DNA from: Phalacrocorax aristotelis
Taxonomy: Eukaryota > Chordata > Aves > Suliformes > Phalacrocoracidae
DNA: 64,000 bases
Assembly: GCF_949628215.1 (NCBI RefSeq)
Contig: NW_027441285.1
Coordinates: 1-64,000, forward strand
Reading direction: 5' to 3'
Shown: in pieces, positions 8,515-21,963 of the stretch
How the letters are laid out: every line of letters starts with the position of its first letter
Numbering within the stretch: position 1 is the stretch's first letter
Program-made: the position numbers and the translations under genes
The notes under the pieces: model-generated
The model's database searches: none
Told to the model about the DNA's origin: nothing
Seen by the model: the letters and a program-made list of their open reading frames with translations, nothing else

Positions 8515-8999
8515 TGTCGTGGTTTAGGCGGCAGCTCAGCCCCACACAGTCGCTCGCTCCCTCCCCCACCGGTAGATGGGGGAGAGAATCAGAAGGGTAA
8601 CGCTCGTGGGTTGCGATAAGAACAGTTTAATAATTAAAATTAACAGAAACAACAACAGAAATGCAATGGAAAAGAGAACAACGAGAGGCGCAAAGCCCCG
8701 GGGGAGGAGGGAAGGGAGGGCAGAGGGGGAACGAACCGCCGAAACAAACCGCACGCGCCGCAGCCGCGCCGCAGCCGCGCCGCGCCGCTCCCGAGCTGCA
8801 ACTGGCCCCCCTCCATAGGCTGGTCATGGTGTCACGTGGTAGGGAATGAACCTGCCGTCGGCCAGTCGGGCTCAGCCGCCCCCGCCACGGCCCCGCCCCT
8901 CCCAGCCCCCCCGCCACGCGGCAGAGCCCGGCAAGCTGGAAAGGCAGCCGCCCCCCCACAGTGAGGAGAATTAACCCCTTCTCAGCCAAAACCAGCACA
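8515..8999 (-). mobile_element. Solo LTR, unit 3 (485 bp)
   Basis: Same element, position and orientation as the LTR ending at 4676. It carries the CCCGGCAAG marker near its right end, shared with the LTRs of units 5, 8 and 11. Confidence 0.8.
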
Positions 9000-9924
9000 T
9001 GTGGTTTAAGTTATTCTGGGTTGTTTTGGGGTTTTTTTTAGGGAGAGTTTACATTATTTTTGTACTGTCCCTTTTCTTAGCAAAATGTGTTCCGTTTCAA
9101 CAAAGCCTACCGACCCCAACCCCGCTTGCTGCTGTCAGGACCCTGCCGGCCATGAGCCAGGCTGTGGCACGAAGCTCCGCGGCCAGAGCCCTGATGGCAA
9201 TCCCAAGCAGGCAGCCGTGAAGTGACACCACCAGCGGGGATTTGCTGCAGCGATCCCTCCAGGCGATTGCTTTGCTTTGCCACAGCCCCAGCAGCATCAC
9301 TGTGTCGGGGGGGCTGTGGAGTTGCTCTGTGGACAACGGAGAGCCCGGCCCAGCTCAGCTGCCACGCCGTGGACACCCCCAGCCGCTGCTGCTATTGCTG
9401 GCCAAAAACCACTGCCAGGAGTCAAATCCCAATTAGTGCCCACTTTTGCCACAAGTACCGCTTCTCACCTGGCTCCGTCCCAGTCACAGCAGGGATACAG
9501 AGCTGGCTCCAAAGCTGCGCGGCCAGAGCCCTGATGGGAAGCAGGGGGCGGGTGGGTGAAGGCTGCTCCAGCCTCCCTGCGCTCGCAGGAAACGTGCCCA
9601 AAAGCGTCTGCACAAGAAGCCCGTGCCACAGTCCCTCCCGCCCCGGATCACAGCCCTGTGCCTGTCCCCAGGTCCCAGATGCAGGGAAGGAGACGGCTGG
9701 GCGTGGGGACATTTGTCACCTGGCTCCGCACACGCGTGACCGTGTTTGTGACCCTACATGCGTGCAGAGCCGTGTCACAAAGAGCCCAGGCTGGATAAAT
9801 ACCCCGCGCAACCGCCCCCAGCTCAGTGGCGAGTTTGCCACAGACGCTGGAAGATCAGGACGGTCTTTGACCGCACCGACGTCCCCAAGCCCAGCCATCT
9901 CCTTCACTGCAGCCACTTGCGGTG

Positions 9925-12308
9925 ATGGAGCTGAGGTCGCGGCGCCGCAAGATGCCCCAGTCCCCCCCTGCCCAGTGTCCCCCGGCGCCGCCGGAGGAGC
10001 AGGCAGGACCCTCCCGTGTGCCACCCCCGCGCAAAAGAAAGCGTCAGGTCCCCAAGGAGGAAGGTGAGCGCAGAGCATCCCCCACCAGGCACCTGCCAGA
10101 GGGGATTTTGGCTGGTGCCCAGCTGTGCAAGCGGAGGCCCCCGCATCGTGGCAAGGCACCCCGGCCTCTCCCCCGTCCCGCTCCCGGCACTGCCGCCCCA
10201 GCACACCGGCGCGGTGCTGGGGGTGACAGCGCCGCTGTCCTCCGACAGTATGCAGGCTGTGCTGGCGAGCAGACTGTGACCCCGAAGTCGTGGGGCAGCT
10301 GTGCCGTCAGAAGGGGCTCTGCGTCCATGAGAACTGCCTGGTGAGTCCCCGGGGCTCAACACCCACCGGTCCACAACACCCCGCCCTCTCCAGCACCGCG
10401 GCACAGGCAGCGCCTGGCACGCACCCTCTTTTCCCCCCTTGCAGTACCACGCCACCAGGCTGGGCCAGAAAGGGGCCGATGAAGAGGGCTTCTACGGCTT
10501 TCTCTTCCCCGACATCCGGCAGGAGCTGAAGCGGGTGGCACAGAAGGTGAGGCCGGAGGGGACGTGTCCCCACCGTGGTCCCCGTGTCCCGAGCCCGGCG
10601 CTGCACAGGCCAGCAACCCCCCAGGAATGCTCTGGCAGCTGGCTGCAAGCAACCGCCCCCAGATCCTCCTTCCCCCAAAAGGGCCCATTTCTGCAGCAAC
10701 TGGGAATTTGGGGAGGGTAGGGGACGTTATCAGCGGCCCAGTGTCAATGGCCAGGCAGCCCACCGAAACGCGGCGGGGCTGCGCTGGGCGAGGGCGAACA
10801 GGGCTCCCCGGGGAGTGCGGCATTGACTGCGCGGCGCTGACGCTGTCCACCTCCATGCCGTCCCCAGAGGTGCTGCATCTGCCGGCTGCGGGGTGCCTCG
10901 GTCGCCTGTCGGCGCAGGCGCTGCCGCCGAATCTTCCACTTCCCCTGCGGCAGTGAGCGGGGCTGCGTCTCCCAGTTCTTCGGGGAGTTCAAGTGAGTGT
11001 GGCCGCCTTGAAGGGCCAGGGCCGGACCCAGGCCAGGGCCTGGGGCAGAGGAGGCCTGTGGCTGAACCGTCACCTCCCTCCCACAGGTCCTTCTGCTGGA
11101 AGCACCGGCCGGTGCAGCGGGTGCGGGCGGTGCAGCAGGACGAGACCCCCTGCCTCATCTGCCAGGAGGCGGTGGCGGGGCGGCCCTGCTACGACACCCT
11201 GGTCTGTCCTGCCTGTGCCAGCGCCTGGTTCCACCGCCGCTGCATCCAGGTAGGCGACATCGCCCCCGGCCCCTGACGGGATCAGCCCTGTCGTCACCCT
11301 GTCGCCCAGCTCCCAGGGGGCGAACGAGACCCGCCCCGGCTCTGACGTTGATGCCCTCTCTGCCCCAGGGCCAGGCGCTGCGCTCTGCCCTGCACTACTT
11401 CCGCTGCCCCCTCTGCCAGGACGTGCCGACCTTCCAGGCGGAGATGTTTCGCCTGGGCATCAAAATCCCCGACAGGTCGGTGCCCTCCCCGCTGCCCCCT
11501 TCCCCCTCCGTGGTGCTCCGGCCGATCCCCTCCTGCCTCCCTGGGTGCCAGCAGGGTGGCCCCCACGCCCCCCGCGGCTGAGGGCTTCCTGTCTCCCGCA
11601 GGGATGCTGCCTGGGAGGAGGACGGGGCCTTCGCGGACCACTACCAGCGGCACAGCTCCTGCGATGCTAGCCAGTGCCTGTGCCCGGTGGGACGGGAGCA
11701 GGCGGAGGTGAACGGGTGAGTGCCCGTGTCCCCGGTCCCTGCAGCCCCGGCGAGGAGACGATGCCTTCGTCTCCTCCTCTGGGCAGGTATCCCGGGGGGG
11801 TCGGGTCCCTGGGATGGCGAGCTGGGCCTGGCACCAGGTGCGTGCCGGCAGCTCAGCTTCGGCTGCCTGGAGGGGAGCAGGGCCCAACGCTGCGCCCGGG
11901 CTGGCAGCCCACAGCTCGGGGGGCCTTTGGTGGCAGTGGGTCCCATTGCTCCCCCAGGCCCTGGAGACTTCTGCTCTGTGGCTCCTGTGCCTCCCGCGGC
12001 ACCCACCAGCTCTGCTCCGGCATAGGAGAAGACGCCGACTCCTGGGAGTGCGGCGACTGCAGCGGCACGGGCACTGGTGAGGGGGGCGGGGCAGGGTGCC
12101 CACGGCCACGTGGCCACCACAGCACGTGGGACCTGGGGCCAGGCGCAGGGCTCTGATGCGGGGAGGGAGCGAGCGTGGCCTGGACTTGTTGTGCTCATCG
12201 TCTCCCTGCCTGCCCCTTGCAGCGCCTCCCGTTGCACCTGGCCCAGACTCCAGCCCCGCCGACGCAGGGACCCTCGCACAGCACCCCGGGTCCTGGCACT
12301 TCAGCTGA
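9925..12308 (+). CDS. PHF7-like: PHF7-like PHD/RING-finger protein, copy 3
   Basis: Exons: 9925-10063, 10249-10340, 10445-10546, 10868-10992, 11087-11249, 11369-11475, 11602-11715, 11958-12076, 12223-12308. Markers are Q41, A181, a silent change at A265 (GCT, shared with copies 10, 11 and 14), and TCGGCT in intron 7. In intron 1 it shares the GCAAGGCACC variant with copy 10 only, suggesting that these distant copies descend from or exchanged with one another. The frame and zinc ligands are complete. Confidence 0.9.
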
Positions 12309-12835
12309 GGAAGAAGAGGCCAGGATCCTCGCAGGACACCCCGGCACCCAGCTGCCCTCCCAGCCCCTCTCCCAGAAACCTGCAGAGCCTCACTAATAAA
12401 AGCTGGAACGTCACACGTGGCCTTGCTGATGTGCCGAAATGCTGCGGCGCAAGGGCCTCCGCGGTGGCCCTGACCCTCCCCTTGGCACCGTGGGTGCTGC
12501 CAGGTCGTTTCCCAAACAGGAGCTGGCACTGGCCGCCCCAGGTGAGATGCTGGTGTCACCCGCTTGGGGACGTGATGTGCGGCACCAGAGCTGAACCCAC
12601 GGGGGCTGGGGAGGGGGAAGCTCCACGGGAGCTGCTGAGGGGCCAAGGCCTCCCTGCCCAGGGCGCGGAGCAGTGGACCCAGGGTGCGGGGAGGGCAAGG
12701 GCGTCCCCGTGGGTCCCTTCTCCCACACCGGGGCTCCAGCAGGGACTTCAGAGACGTCCAGAGGGGTTCGTAGCACAAGCGCTTTGTTCAGGCATCAGAA
12801 TTCCTGACTCTCCATTAACGAGCCGAATGACGTGG

Positions 12836-13320
12836 TGTCGTGGTTTAGGCGGCAGCTCAGCCCCACACAGTCGCTCGCTCCCTCCCCCACCGGTAGATGG
12901 GGGAGAGAATCAGAAGGGTAACGCTCGTGGGTTGCGATAAGAACAGTTTAATAATTAAAATTAACAGAAACAACAACAGAAATGCAATGGAAAAGAGAAC
13001 AACGAGAGGCGCAAAGCCCCGGGGGAGGAGGGAAGGGAGGGCAGAGGGGGAACGAACCGCCGAAACAAACCGCACGCGCCGCAGCCGCGCCGCAGCCGCG
13101 CCGCGCCGCTCCCGAGCTGCAACTGGCCCCCCTCCATAGGCTGGTCATGGTGTCACGTGGTAGGGAATGAACCTGCCGTCGGCCAGTCGGGCTCAGCCGC
13201 CCCCGCCACGGCCCCGCCCCTCCCAGCCCCCCCGCCACGCGGCAGAGCCCGGGAAGCTGGAAAGGCAGCCGCCCCCCCACAGTGAGGAGAATTAACCCCT
13301 TCTCAGCCAAAACCAGCACA
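12836..13320 (-). mobile_element. Solo LTR, unit 4 (485 bp)
   Basis: Same element, position and orientation as in the other units; it carries the common CCCGGGAAG marker. Confidence 0.8.
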
Positions 13321-14245
13321 TGTGGTTTAAGTTATTCTGGGTTGTTTTGGGGTTTTTTTTAGGTAGAGTTTACATTATTTTTGTACTGTCCCTTTTCTTA
13401 GCAAAATGTGTTCCGTTTCAACAAAGCCTACCGACCCCAACCCCGCTTGCTGCTGTCAGGACCCTGCCGGCCATGAGCCAGGCTGTGGCACGAAGCTCCG
13501 CGGCCAGAGCCCTGATGGCAATCCCAAGCAGGCAGCCGTGAAGTGACACCACCAGCGGGGATTTGCTGCAGCGATCCCTCCAGGCGATTGCTTTGCTTTG
13601 CCACAGCCCCAGCAGCATCACTGTGTCGGGGGGGCTGTGGAGTTGCTCTGTGGACAACGGAGAGCCCGGCCCAGCTCAGCTGCCACGCCGTGGACACCCC
13701 CAGCCGCTGCTGCTATTGCTGGCCAAAAACCACTGCCAGGAGTCAAATCCCAATTAGTGCCCACTTTTGCCACAAGTACCGCTTCTCACCTGGCTCCGTC
13801 CCAGTCACAGCAGGGATACAGAGCTGGCTCCAAAGCTGCGCGGCCAGAGCCCTGATGGGAAGCGGGGGGCGGGTGGGTGAAGGCTGCTCCAGCCTCCCTG
13901 CGCTCGCGGGAAACGTGCCCAAAAGCGTCTGCACAAGAAGCCCGTGCCACAGTCCCTCCCGCCCCGGATCACAGCCCTGTGCCTGTCCCCAGGTCCCAGA
14001 TGCAGGGAAGGAGACGGCTGGGCGTGGGGACATTTGTCACCTGGCTCCGCACACGCGTGACCGTGTTTGTGACCCTACATGCGTGCAGAGCCGTGTCACA
14101 AAGAGCCCAGGCTGGATAAATACCCCGCGCAACCGCCCCCAGCTCAGTGGCGAGTTTGCCACAGACGCTGGAAGATCAGGACGGTCTTTGACCGCACCGA
14201 CGTCCCCAAGCCCAGCCATCTCCTTCACTGCAGCCACTTGCGGTG

Positions 14246-16630
14246 ATGGAGCTGAGGTCGCGGCGCCGCAAGATGCCCCAGTCCCCCCCTGCCCAGTGTC
14301 CCCCGGCGCCGCCGGAGGAGCAGGCAGGACCCTCCCATGTGCCACCCCCGCGCAAAAGAAAGCGTCCGGTCCCCAAGGAGGAAGGTGAGCGCAGAGCATC
14401 CCCCACCGGGCACCTGCCAGAGGGGATTTTGGCTGGTGCCCAGCTGTGCAAGCGGAGGCCCCCGCATCGTGGCAAGGCGCCCCGGCCTCTCCCCCGTCCC
14501 GCTCCCGGCACTGCCGCCCCAGCACACCGGCGCGGTGCTGGGGGTGACAGCGCCGCTGTCCTCCGACAGTATGCAGGCTGTGCTGGCGAGCAGACTGTGA
14601 CCCCGAAGTCGTGGGGCAGCTGTGCCGTCAGAAGGGGCTCTGCGTCCATGAGAACTGCCTGGTGAGTCCCCGGGGCTCAACACCCACCGGTCCACAACAC
14701 CCCGCCCTCTCCAGCACCGCGGCACAGGCAGCCCCTGGCACGCACCCTCTTTTCCCCCCTTGCAGTACCACGCCACCAGGCTGGGCCAGAAAGGGGCCGA
14801 TGAAGAGGGCTTCTACGGCTTTCTCTTCCCCGACATCCGGCAGGAGCTGAAGCGGGTGGCACAGAAGGTGAGGCCGGAGGGGACGTGTCCCCACCGTGGT
14901 CCCCGTGTCCCGAGCCCGGCGCTGCACAGGCCAGCAACCCCCCAGGAATGCTCTGGCAGCTGGCTGCAAGCAACCGCCCCCAGATCCTCCTTCCCCCAAA
15001 AGGGCCCATTTCTGCAGCAACTGGGAATTTGGGGAGGGTAGGGGACGTTATCAGCGGCCCAGTGTCAATGGCCAGGCAGCCCACCGAAACGCGGCGGGGC
15101 TGCGCTGGGCGAGGGCGAACAGGGCTCCCCGGGGAGTGCGGCATTGACTGCACGGCGCTGACGCTGTCCACCTCCATGCCGTCCCCAGAGGTGCTGCATC
15201 TGCCGGCTGCGGGGTGCCTCGGTCGCCTGTCGGCGCAGGCGCTGCCGCCGAATCTTCCACTTCCCCTGCGGCAGTGAGCGGGGCTGCGTCTCCCAGTTCT
15301 TCGGGGAGTTCAAGTGAGTGTGGCCGCCTTGAAGGGCCAGGGCCGGACCCAGGCCAGGGCCTGGGGCAGAGGAGGCCTGTGGCTGAACCGTCACCTCCCT
15401 CCCACAGGTCCTTCTGCTGGAAGCACCGGCCGGTGCAGCGGGTGCGGGCGGTGCAGCAGGACGAGACCCCCTGCCTCATCTGCCAGGAGGTGGTGGCGGG
15501 GCGGCCCTGCTACGACACCCTGGTCTGTCCTGCCTGTGCCAGCGCCTGGTTCCACCGCCGCTGCATCCAGGTAGGCGACATCGCCCCCGGCCCCTGACGG
15601 GATCAGCCCTGTCGTCACCCTGTCGCCCAGCTCCCAGGGGGCGAACGAGACCCGCCCCGGCTCTGACGTTGATGCCCTCTCTGCCCCAGGGCCAGGCGCT
15701 GCGCTCTGCCCTGCACTACTTCCGCTGTCCCCTCTGCCAGGACGTGCCGACCTTCCAGGCGGAGATGTTTCGCCTGGGCATCAAAATCCCCGACAGGTCG
15801 GTGCCCTCCCCGCTGCCCCCTTCCCCCTCCGTGGTGCTCCGGCCGATCCCCTCCTGCCTCCCTGGGTGCCAGCAGGGTGGCCCCCACGCCCCCCGCGGCT
15901 GAGGGCTTCCTGTCTCCCGCAGGGATGCTGCCTGGGAGGAGGACGGGGCCTTCGCGGACCACTACCAGCGGCACAGCTCCTGCGATGCCAGCCAGTGCCT
16001 GTGCCCGGTGGGACGGGAGCAGGCGGAGGTGAACGGGTGAGTGCCCGTGTCCCCGGTCCCTGCAGCCCCGGCGAGGAGACGATGCCTTCGTCTCCTCCTC
16101 TGGGCAGGTATCCCGGGGGGGGTCGGGTCCCTGGGATGGCGAGCTGGGCCTGGCACCAGGTGCGTGCCGGCAGCTCAGCTTCGGCTGCCTGGAGGGGAGC
16201 AGGGCCCAACGCTGCGCCCGGGCTGGCAGCCCACAGCTCGGGGGGCCTTTGGTGGCAGTGGGTCCCATTGCTCCCCCAGGCCCTGGAGACTTCTGCTCTG
16301 TGGCTCCTGTGCCTCCCGCGGCACCCACCAGCTCTGCTCCGGCATAGGAGAAGACGCCGACTCCTGGGAGTGCGGCGACTGCAGCGGCACGGGCACTGGT
16401 GAGGGGGGCGGGGCAGGGTGCCCATGGCCACGTGGCCACCACAGCACGTGGGACCTGGGGCCAGGCGCAGGGCTCTGATGCGGGGAGGGAGCGAGCGTGG
16501 CCTGGACTTGTTGTGCTCATCGTCTCCCTGCCTGCCCCTTGCAGCGCCTCCCGTTGCACCTGGCCCAGACTCCAGCCCCGCCGACGCAGGGACCCTCGCA
16601 CAGCACCCCGGGTCCTGGCACTTCAGCTGA
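14246..16630 (+). CDS. PHF7-like: PHF7-like PHD/RING-finger protein, copy 4
   Basis: Exons: 14246-14384, 14570-14661, 14766-14867, 15189-15313, 15408-15570, 15690-15796, 15923-16036, 16280-16398, 16545-16630. It is the only copy with H31 (Arg-to-His in the Pro-rich N-terminus); other markers are P41 and V181, a silent change at C220 (TGT), eight G in intron 7 and TCGGCT in intron 7. In intron 3 it shares a CTGCACGGC variant with copies 2 and 13. Otherwise identical in domain content to copy 1. Confidence 0.9.
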
Positions 16631-17157
16631 GGAAGAAGAGGCCAGGATCCTCGCAGGACACCCCGGCACCCAGCTGCCCTCCCAGCCCCTCTCCCAGAAA
16701 CCTGCAGAGCCTCACTAATAAAAGCTGGAACGTCACACGTGGCCTTGCTGATGTGCCGAAATGCTGCGGCGCAAGGGCCTCCGCGGTGGCCCTGACCCTC
16801 CCCTTGGCACCGTGGGTGCTGCCAGGTCGTTTCCCAAACAGGAGCTGGCACTGGCCGCCCCAGGTGAGATGCTGGTGTCACCCGCTTGGGGACGTGATGT
16901 GCGGCACCAGAGCTGAACCCACGGGGGCTGGGGAGGGGGAAGCTCCACGGGAGCTGCTGAGGGGCCAAGGCCTCCCTGCCCAGGGCGCGGAGCAGTGGAC
17001 CCAGGGTGCGGGGAGGGCAAGGGCGTCCCCGTGGGTCCCTTCTCCCACACCGGGGCTCCAGCAGGGACTTCAGAGACGTCCAGAGGGGTTCGTAGCACAA
17101 GCGCTTTGTTCAGGCATCAGAATTCCTGACTCTCCATTAACGAGCCGAATGACGTGG

Positions 17158-17642
17158 TGTCGTGGTTTAGGCGGCAGCTCAGCCCCACACAGTCGCTCGC
17201 TCCCTCCCCCACCGGTAGATGGGGGAGAGAATCAGAAGGGTAACGCTCGTGGGTTGCGATAAGAACAGTTTAATAATTAAAATTAACAGAAACAACAACA
17301 GAAATGCAATGGAAAAGAGAACAACGAGAGGCGCAAAGCCCCGGGGGAGGAGGGAAGGGAGGGCAGAGGGGGAACGAACCGCCGAAACAAACCGCACGCG
17401 CCGCAGCCGCGCCGCAGCCGCGCCGCGCCGCTCCCGAGCTGCAACTGGCCCCCCTCCATAGGCTGGTCATGGTGTCACGTGGTAGGGAATGAACCTGCCG
17501 TCGGCCAGTCGGGCTCAGCCGCCCCCGCCACGGCCCCGCCCCTCCCAGCCCCCCCGCCACGCGGCAGAGCCCGGCAAGCTGGAAAGGCAGCCGCCCCCCC
17601 ACAGTGAGGAGAATTAACCCCTTCTCAGCCAAAACCAGCACA
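17158..17642 (-). mobile_element. Solo LTR, unit 5 (485 bp)
   Basis: Same element, position and orientation as in the other units; it carries the CCCGGCAAG marker. Confidence 0.8.
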
Positions 17643-18567
17643 TGTGGTTTAAGTTATTCTGGGTTGTTTTGGGGTTTTTTTTAGGGAGAGTTTACATTAT
17701 TTTTGTACTGTCCCTTTTCTTAGCAAAATGTGTTCCGTTTCAACAAAGCCTACCGACCCCAACCCCGCTTGCTGCTGTCAGGACCCTGCCGGCCATGAGC
17801 CAGGCTGTGGCACGAAGCTCCGCGGCCAGAGCCCTGATGGCAATCCCAAGCAGGCAGCCGTGAAGTGACACCACCAGCGGGGATTTGCTGCAGCGATCCC
17901 TCCAGGCGATTGCTTTGCTTTGCCACAGCCCCAGCAGCATCACTGTGTCGGGGGGGCTGTGGAGTTGCTCTGTGGACAACGGAGAGCCCGGCCCAGCTCA
18001 GCTGCCACGCCGTGGACACCCCCAGCCGCTGCTGCTATTGCTGGCCAAAAACCACTGCCAGGAGTCAAATCCCAATTAGTGCCCACTTTTGCCACAAGTA
18101 CCGCTTCTCACCTGGCTCCGTCCCAGTCACAGCAGGGATACAGAGCTGGCTCCAAAGCTGCGCGGCCAGAGCCCTGATGGGAAGCGGGGGGCGGGTGGGT
18201 GAAGGCTGCTCCAGCCTCCCTGCGCTCGCGGGAAACGTGCCCAAAAGCGTCTGCACAAGAAGCCCGTGCCACAGTCCCTCCCGCCCCGGATCACAGCCCT
18301 GTGCCTGTCCCCAGGTCCCAGATGCAGGGAAGGAGACGGCTGGGCGTGGGGACATTTGTCACCTGGCTCCGCACACGCGTGACCGTGTTTGTGACCCTAC
18401 ATGCGTGCAGAGCCGTGTCACAAAGAGCCCAGGCTGGATAAATACCCCGCGCAACCGCCCCCAGCTCAGTGGCGAGTTTGCCACAGACGCTGGAAGATCA
18501 GGACGGTCTTTGACCGCACCGACGTCCCCAAGCCCAGCCATCTCCTTCACTGCAGCCACTTGCGGTG

Positions 18568-20951
18568 ATGGAGCTGAGGTCGCGGCGCCGCAAGATGCCG
18601 CAGTCCCCCCCTGCCCAGTGTCCCCCGGCGCCGCCGGAGGAGCAGGCAGGACCCTCCCGTGTGCCACCCCCGCGCAAAAGAAAGCGTCCGGTCCCCAAGG
18701 AGGAAGGTGAGCGCAGAGCATCCCCCACCGGGCACCTGCCAGAGGGGATTTTGGCTGGTGCCCAGCTGTGCAAGCGGAGGCCCCCGCATCGTGGCAAGGC
18801 GCCCCGGCCTCTCCCCCGTCCCGCTCCCGGCACTGCCGCCCCAGCACACCGGCGCGGTGCTGGGGGTGACAGCGCCGCTGTCCTCCGACAGTATGCAGGC
18901 TGTGCTGGCGAGCAGACTGTGACCCCGAAGTCGTGGGGCAGCTGTGCCGTCAGAAGGGGCTCTGCGTCCATGAGAACTGCCTGGTGAGTCCCCGGGGCTC
19001 AACACCCACCGGTCCACAACACCCCGCCCTCTCCAGCACCGCGGCACAGGCAGCCCCTGGCACGCACCCTCTTTTCCCCCCTTGCAGTACCACGCCACCA
19101 GGCTGGGCCAGAAAGGGGCCGATGAAGAGGGCTTCTACGGCTTTCTCTTCCCCGACATCCGGCAGGAGCTGAAGCGGGTGGCACAGAAGGTGAGGCCGGA
19201 GGGGACGTGTCCCCACCGTGGTCCCCGTGTCCCGAGCCCGGCGCTGCACAGGCCAGCAACCCCCCAGGAATGCTCTGGCAGCTGGCTGCAAGCAACCGCC
19301 CCCAGATCCTCCTTCCCCCAAAAGGGCCCATTTCTGCAGCACTGGGAATTTGGGGAGGGTAGGGGACGTTATCAGCGGCCCAGTGTCAATGGCCAGGCAG
19401 CCCACCGAAACGCGGCGGGGCTGCGCTGGGCGAGGGCGAACAGGGCTCCCCGGGGAGTGCGGCATTGACTGCGCGGCGCTGACGCTGTCCACCTCCATGC
19501 CGTCCCCAGAGGTGCTGCATCTGCCGGCTGCGGGGTGCCTCGGTCGCCTGTCGGCGCAGGCGCTGCCGCCGAATCTTCCACTTCCCCTGCGGCAGTGAGC
19601 GGGGCTGCGTCTCCCAGTTCTTCGGGGAGTTCAAGTGAGTGTGGCCGCCTTGAAGGGCCAGGGCCGGACCCAGGCCAGGGCCTGGGGCAGAGGAGGCCTG
19701 TGGCTGAACCGTCACCTCCCTCCCACAGGTCCTTCTGCTGGAAGCACCGGCCGGTGCAGCGGGTGCGGGCGGTGCAGCAGGACGAGACCCCCTGCCTCAT
19801 CTGCCAGGAGGTGGTGGCGGGGCGGCCCTGCTACGACACCCTGGTCTGTCCTGCCTGTGCCAGCGCCTGGTTCCACCGCCGCTGCATCCAGGTAGGCGAC
19901 ATCGCCCCCGGCCCCTGACGGGATCAGCCCTGTCGTCACCCTGTCGCCCAGCTCCCAGGGGGCGAACGAGACCCGCCCCGGCTCTGACGTTGATGCCCTC
20001 TCTGCCCCAGGGCCAGGCGCTGCGCTCTGCCCTGCACTACTTCCGCTGCCCCCTCTGCCAGGACGTGCCGACCTTCCAGGCGGAGATGTTTCGCCTGGGC
20101 ATCAAAATCCCCGACAGGTCGGTGCCCTCCCCGCTGCCCCCTTCCCCCTCCGTGGTGCTCCGGCCGATCCCCTCCTGCCTCCCTGGGTGCCAGCAGGGTG
20201 GCCCCCACGCCCCCCGCGGCTGAGGGCTTCCTGTCTCCCGCAGGGATGCTGCCTGGGAGGAGGACGGGGCCTTCGCGGACCACTACCAGCGGCACAGCTC
20301 CTGCGATGCCAGCCAGTGCCTGTGCCCGGTGGGACGGGAGCAGGCGGAGGTGAACGGGTGAGTGCCCGTGTCCCCGGTCCCTGCAGCCCCGGCGAGGAGA
20401 CGATGCCTTCGTCTCCTCCTCTGGGCAGGTATCCCGGGGGGGGTCGGGTCCCTGGGATGGCGAGCTGGGCCTGGCACCAGGTGCGTGCCGGCAGCTCAGC
20501 TTCGGCTGCCTGGAGGGGAGCAGGGCCCAACGCTGCGCCCGGGCTGGCAGCCCACAGCTCGGGGGGCCTTTGGTGGCAGTGGGTCCCATTGCTCCCCCAG
20601 GCCCTGGAGACTTCTGCTCTGTGGCTCCTGTGCCTCCCGCGGCACCCACCAGCTCTGCTCCGGCATAGGAGAAGACGCCGACTCCTGGGAGTGCAGCGAC
20701 TGCAGCGGCACTGGCACTGGTGAGGGGGGCGGGGCAGGGTGCCCATGGCCACGTGGCCACCACAGCACGTGGGACCTGGGGCCAGGCGCAGGGCTCTGAT
20801 GCGGGGAGGGAGCGAGCGTGGCCTGGACTTGTTGTGCTCATCGTCTCCCTGCCTGCCCCTTGCAGCGCCTCCCGTTGCACCTGGCCCAGACTCCAGCCCC
20901 GCCGACGCAGGGACCCTCGCACAGCACCCCGGGTCCTGGCACTTCAGCTGA
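18568..20951 (+). CDS. PHF7-like: PHF7-like PHD/RING-finger protein, copy 5
   Basis: Exons: 18568-18706, 18892-18983, 19088-19189, 19510-19634, 19729-19891, 20011-20117, 20244-20357, 20601-20719, 20866-20951. It is the only copy with S313, a Gly-to-Ser change between the last two zinc cysteines C312 and C315, and it also has a private silent change at T318. Other markers are P41, V181, eight G and TCGGCT in intron 7. A one-base deletion in intron 3 is shared only with copy 15. The zinc ligands are intact, so the last PHD-like module should still fold. Confidence 0.9.
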
Positions 20952-21478
20952 GGAAGAAGAGGCCAGGATCCTCGCAGGACACCCCGGCACCCAGCTGCCC
21001 TCCCAGCCCCTCTCCCAGAAACCTGCAGAGCCTCACTAATAAAAGCTGGAACGTCACACGTGGCCTTGCTGATGTGCCGAAATGCTGCGGCGCAAGGGCC
21101 TCCGCGGTGGCCCTGACCCTCCCCTTGGCACCGTGGGTGCTGCCAGGTCGTTTCCCAAACAGGAGCTGGCACTGGCCGCCCCAGGTGAGATGCTGGTGTC
21201 ACCCGCTTGGGGACGTGATGTGCGGCACCAGAGCTGAACCCACGGGGGCTGGGGAGGGGGAAGCTCCACGGGAGCTGCTGAGGGGCCAAGGCCTCCCTGC
21301 CCAGGGCGCGGAGCAGTGGACCCAGGGTGCGGGGAGGGCAAGGGCGTCCCCGTGGGTCCCTTCTCCCACACCGGGGCTCCAGCAGGGACTTCAGAGACGT
21401 CCAGAGGGGTTCGTAGCACAAGCGCTTTGTTCAGGCATCAGAATTCCTGACTCTCCATTAACGAGCCGAATGACGTGG

Positions 21479-21963
21479 TGTCGTGGTTTAGGCGGCAGCT
21501 CAGCCCCACACAGTCGCTCGCTCCCTCCCCCACCGGTAGATGGGGGAGAGAATCAGAAGGGTAACGCTCGTGGGTTGCGATAAGAACAGTTTAATAATTA
21601 AAATTAACAGAAACAACAACAGAAATGCAATGGAAAAGAGAACAACGAGAGGCGCAAAGCCCCGGGGGAGGAGGGAAGGGAGGGCAGAGGGGGAACGAAC
21701 CGCCGAAACAAACCGCACGCGCCGCAGCCGCGCCGCAGCCGCGCCGCGCCGCTCCCGAGCTGCAACTGGCCCCCCTCCATAGGCTGGTCATGGTGTCACG
21801 TGGTAGGGAATGAACCTGCCGTCGGCCAGTCGGGCTCAGCCGCCCCCGCCACGGCCCCGCCCCTCCCAGCCCCCCCGCCACGCGGCAGAGCCCGGGAAGC
21901 TGGAAAGGCAGCCGCCCCCCCACAGTGAGGAGAATTAACCCCTTCTCAGCCAAAACCAGCACA
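21479..21963 (-). mobile_element. Solo LTR, unit 6 (485 bp)
   Basis: Same element, position and orientation as in the other units; it carries the CCCGGGAAG marker. Confidence 0.8.
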
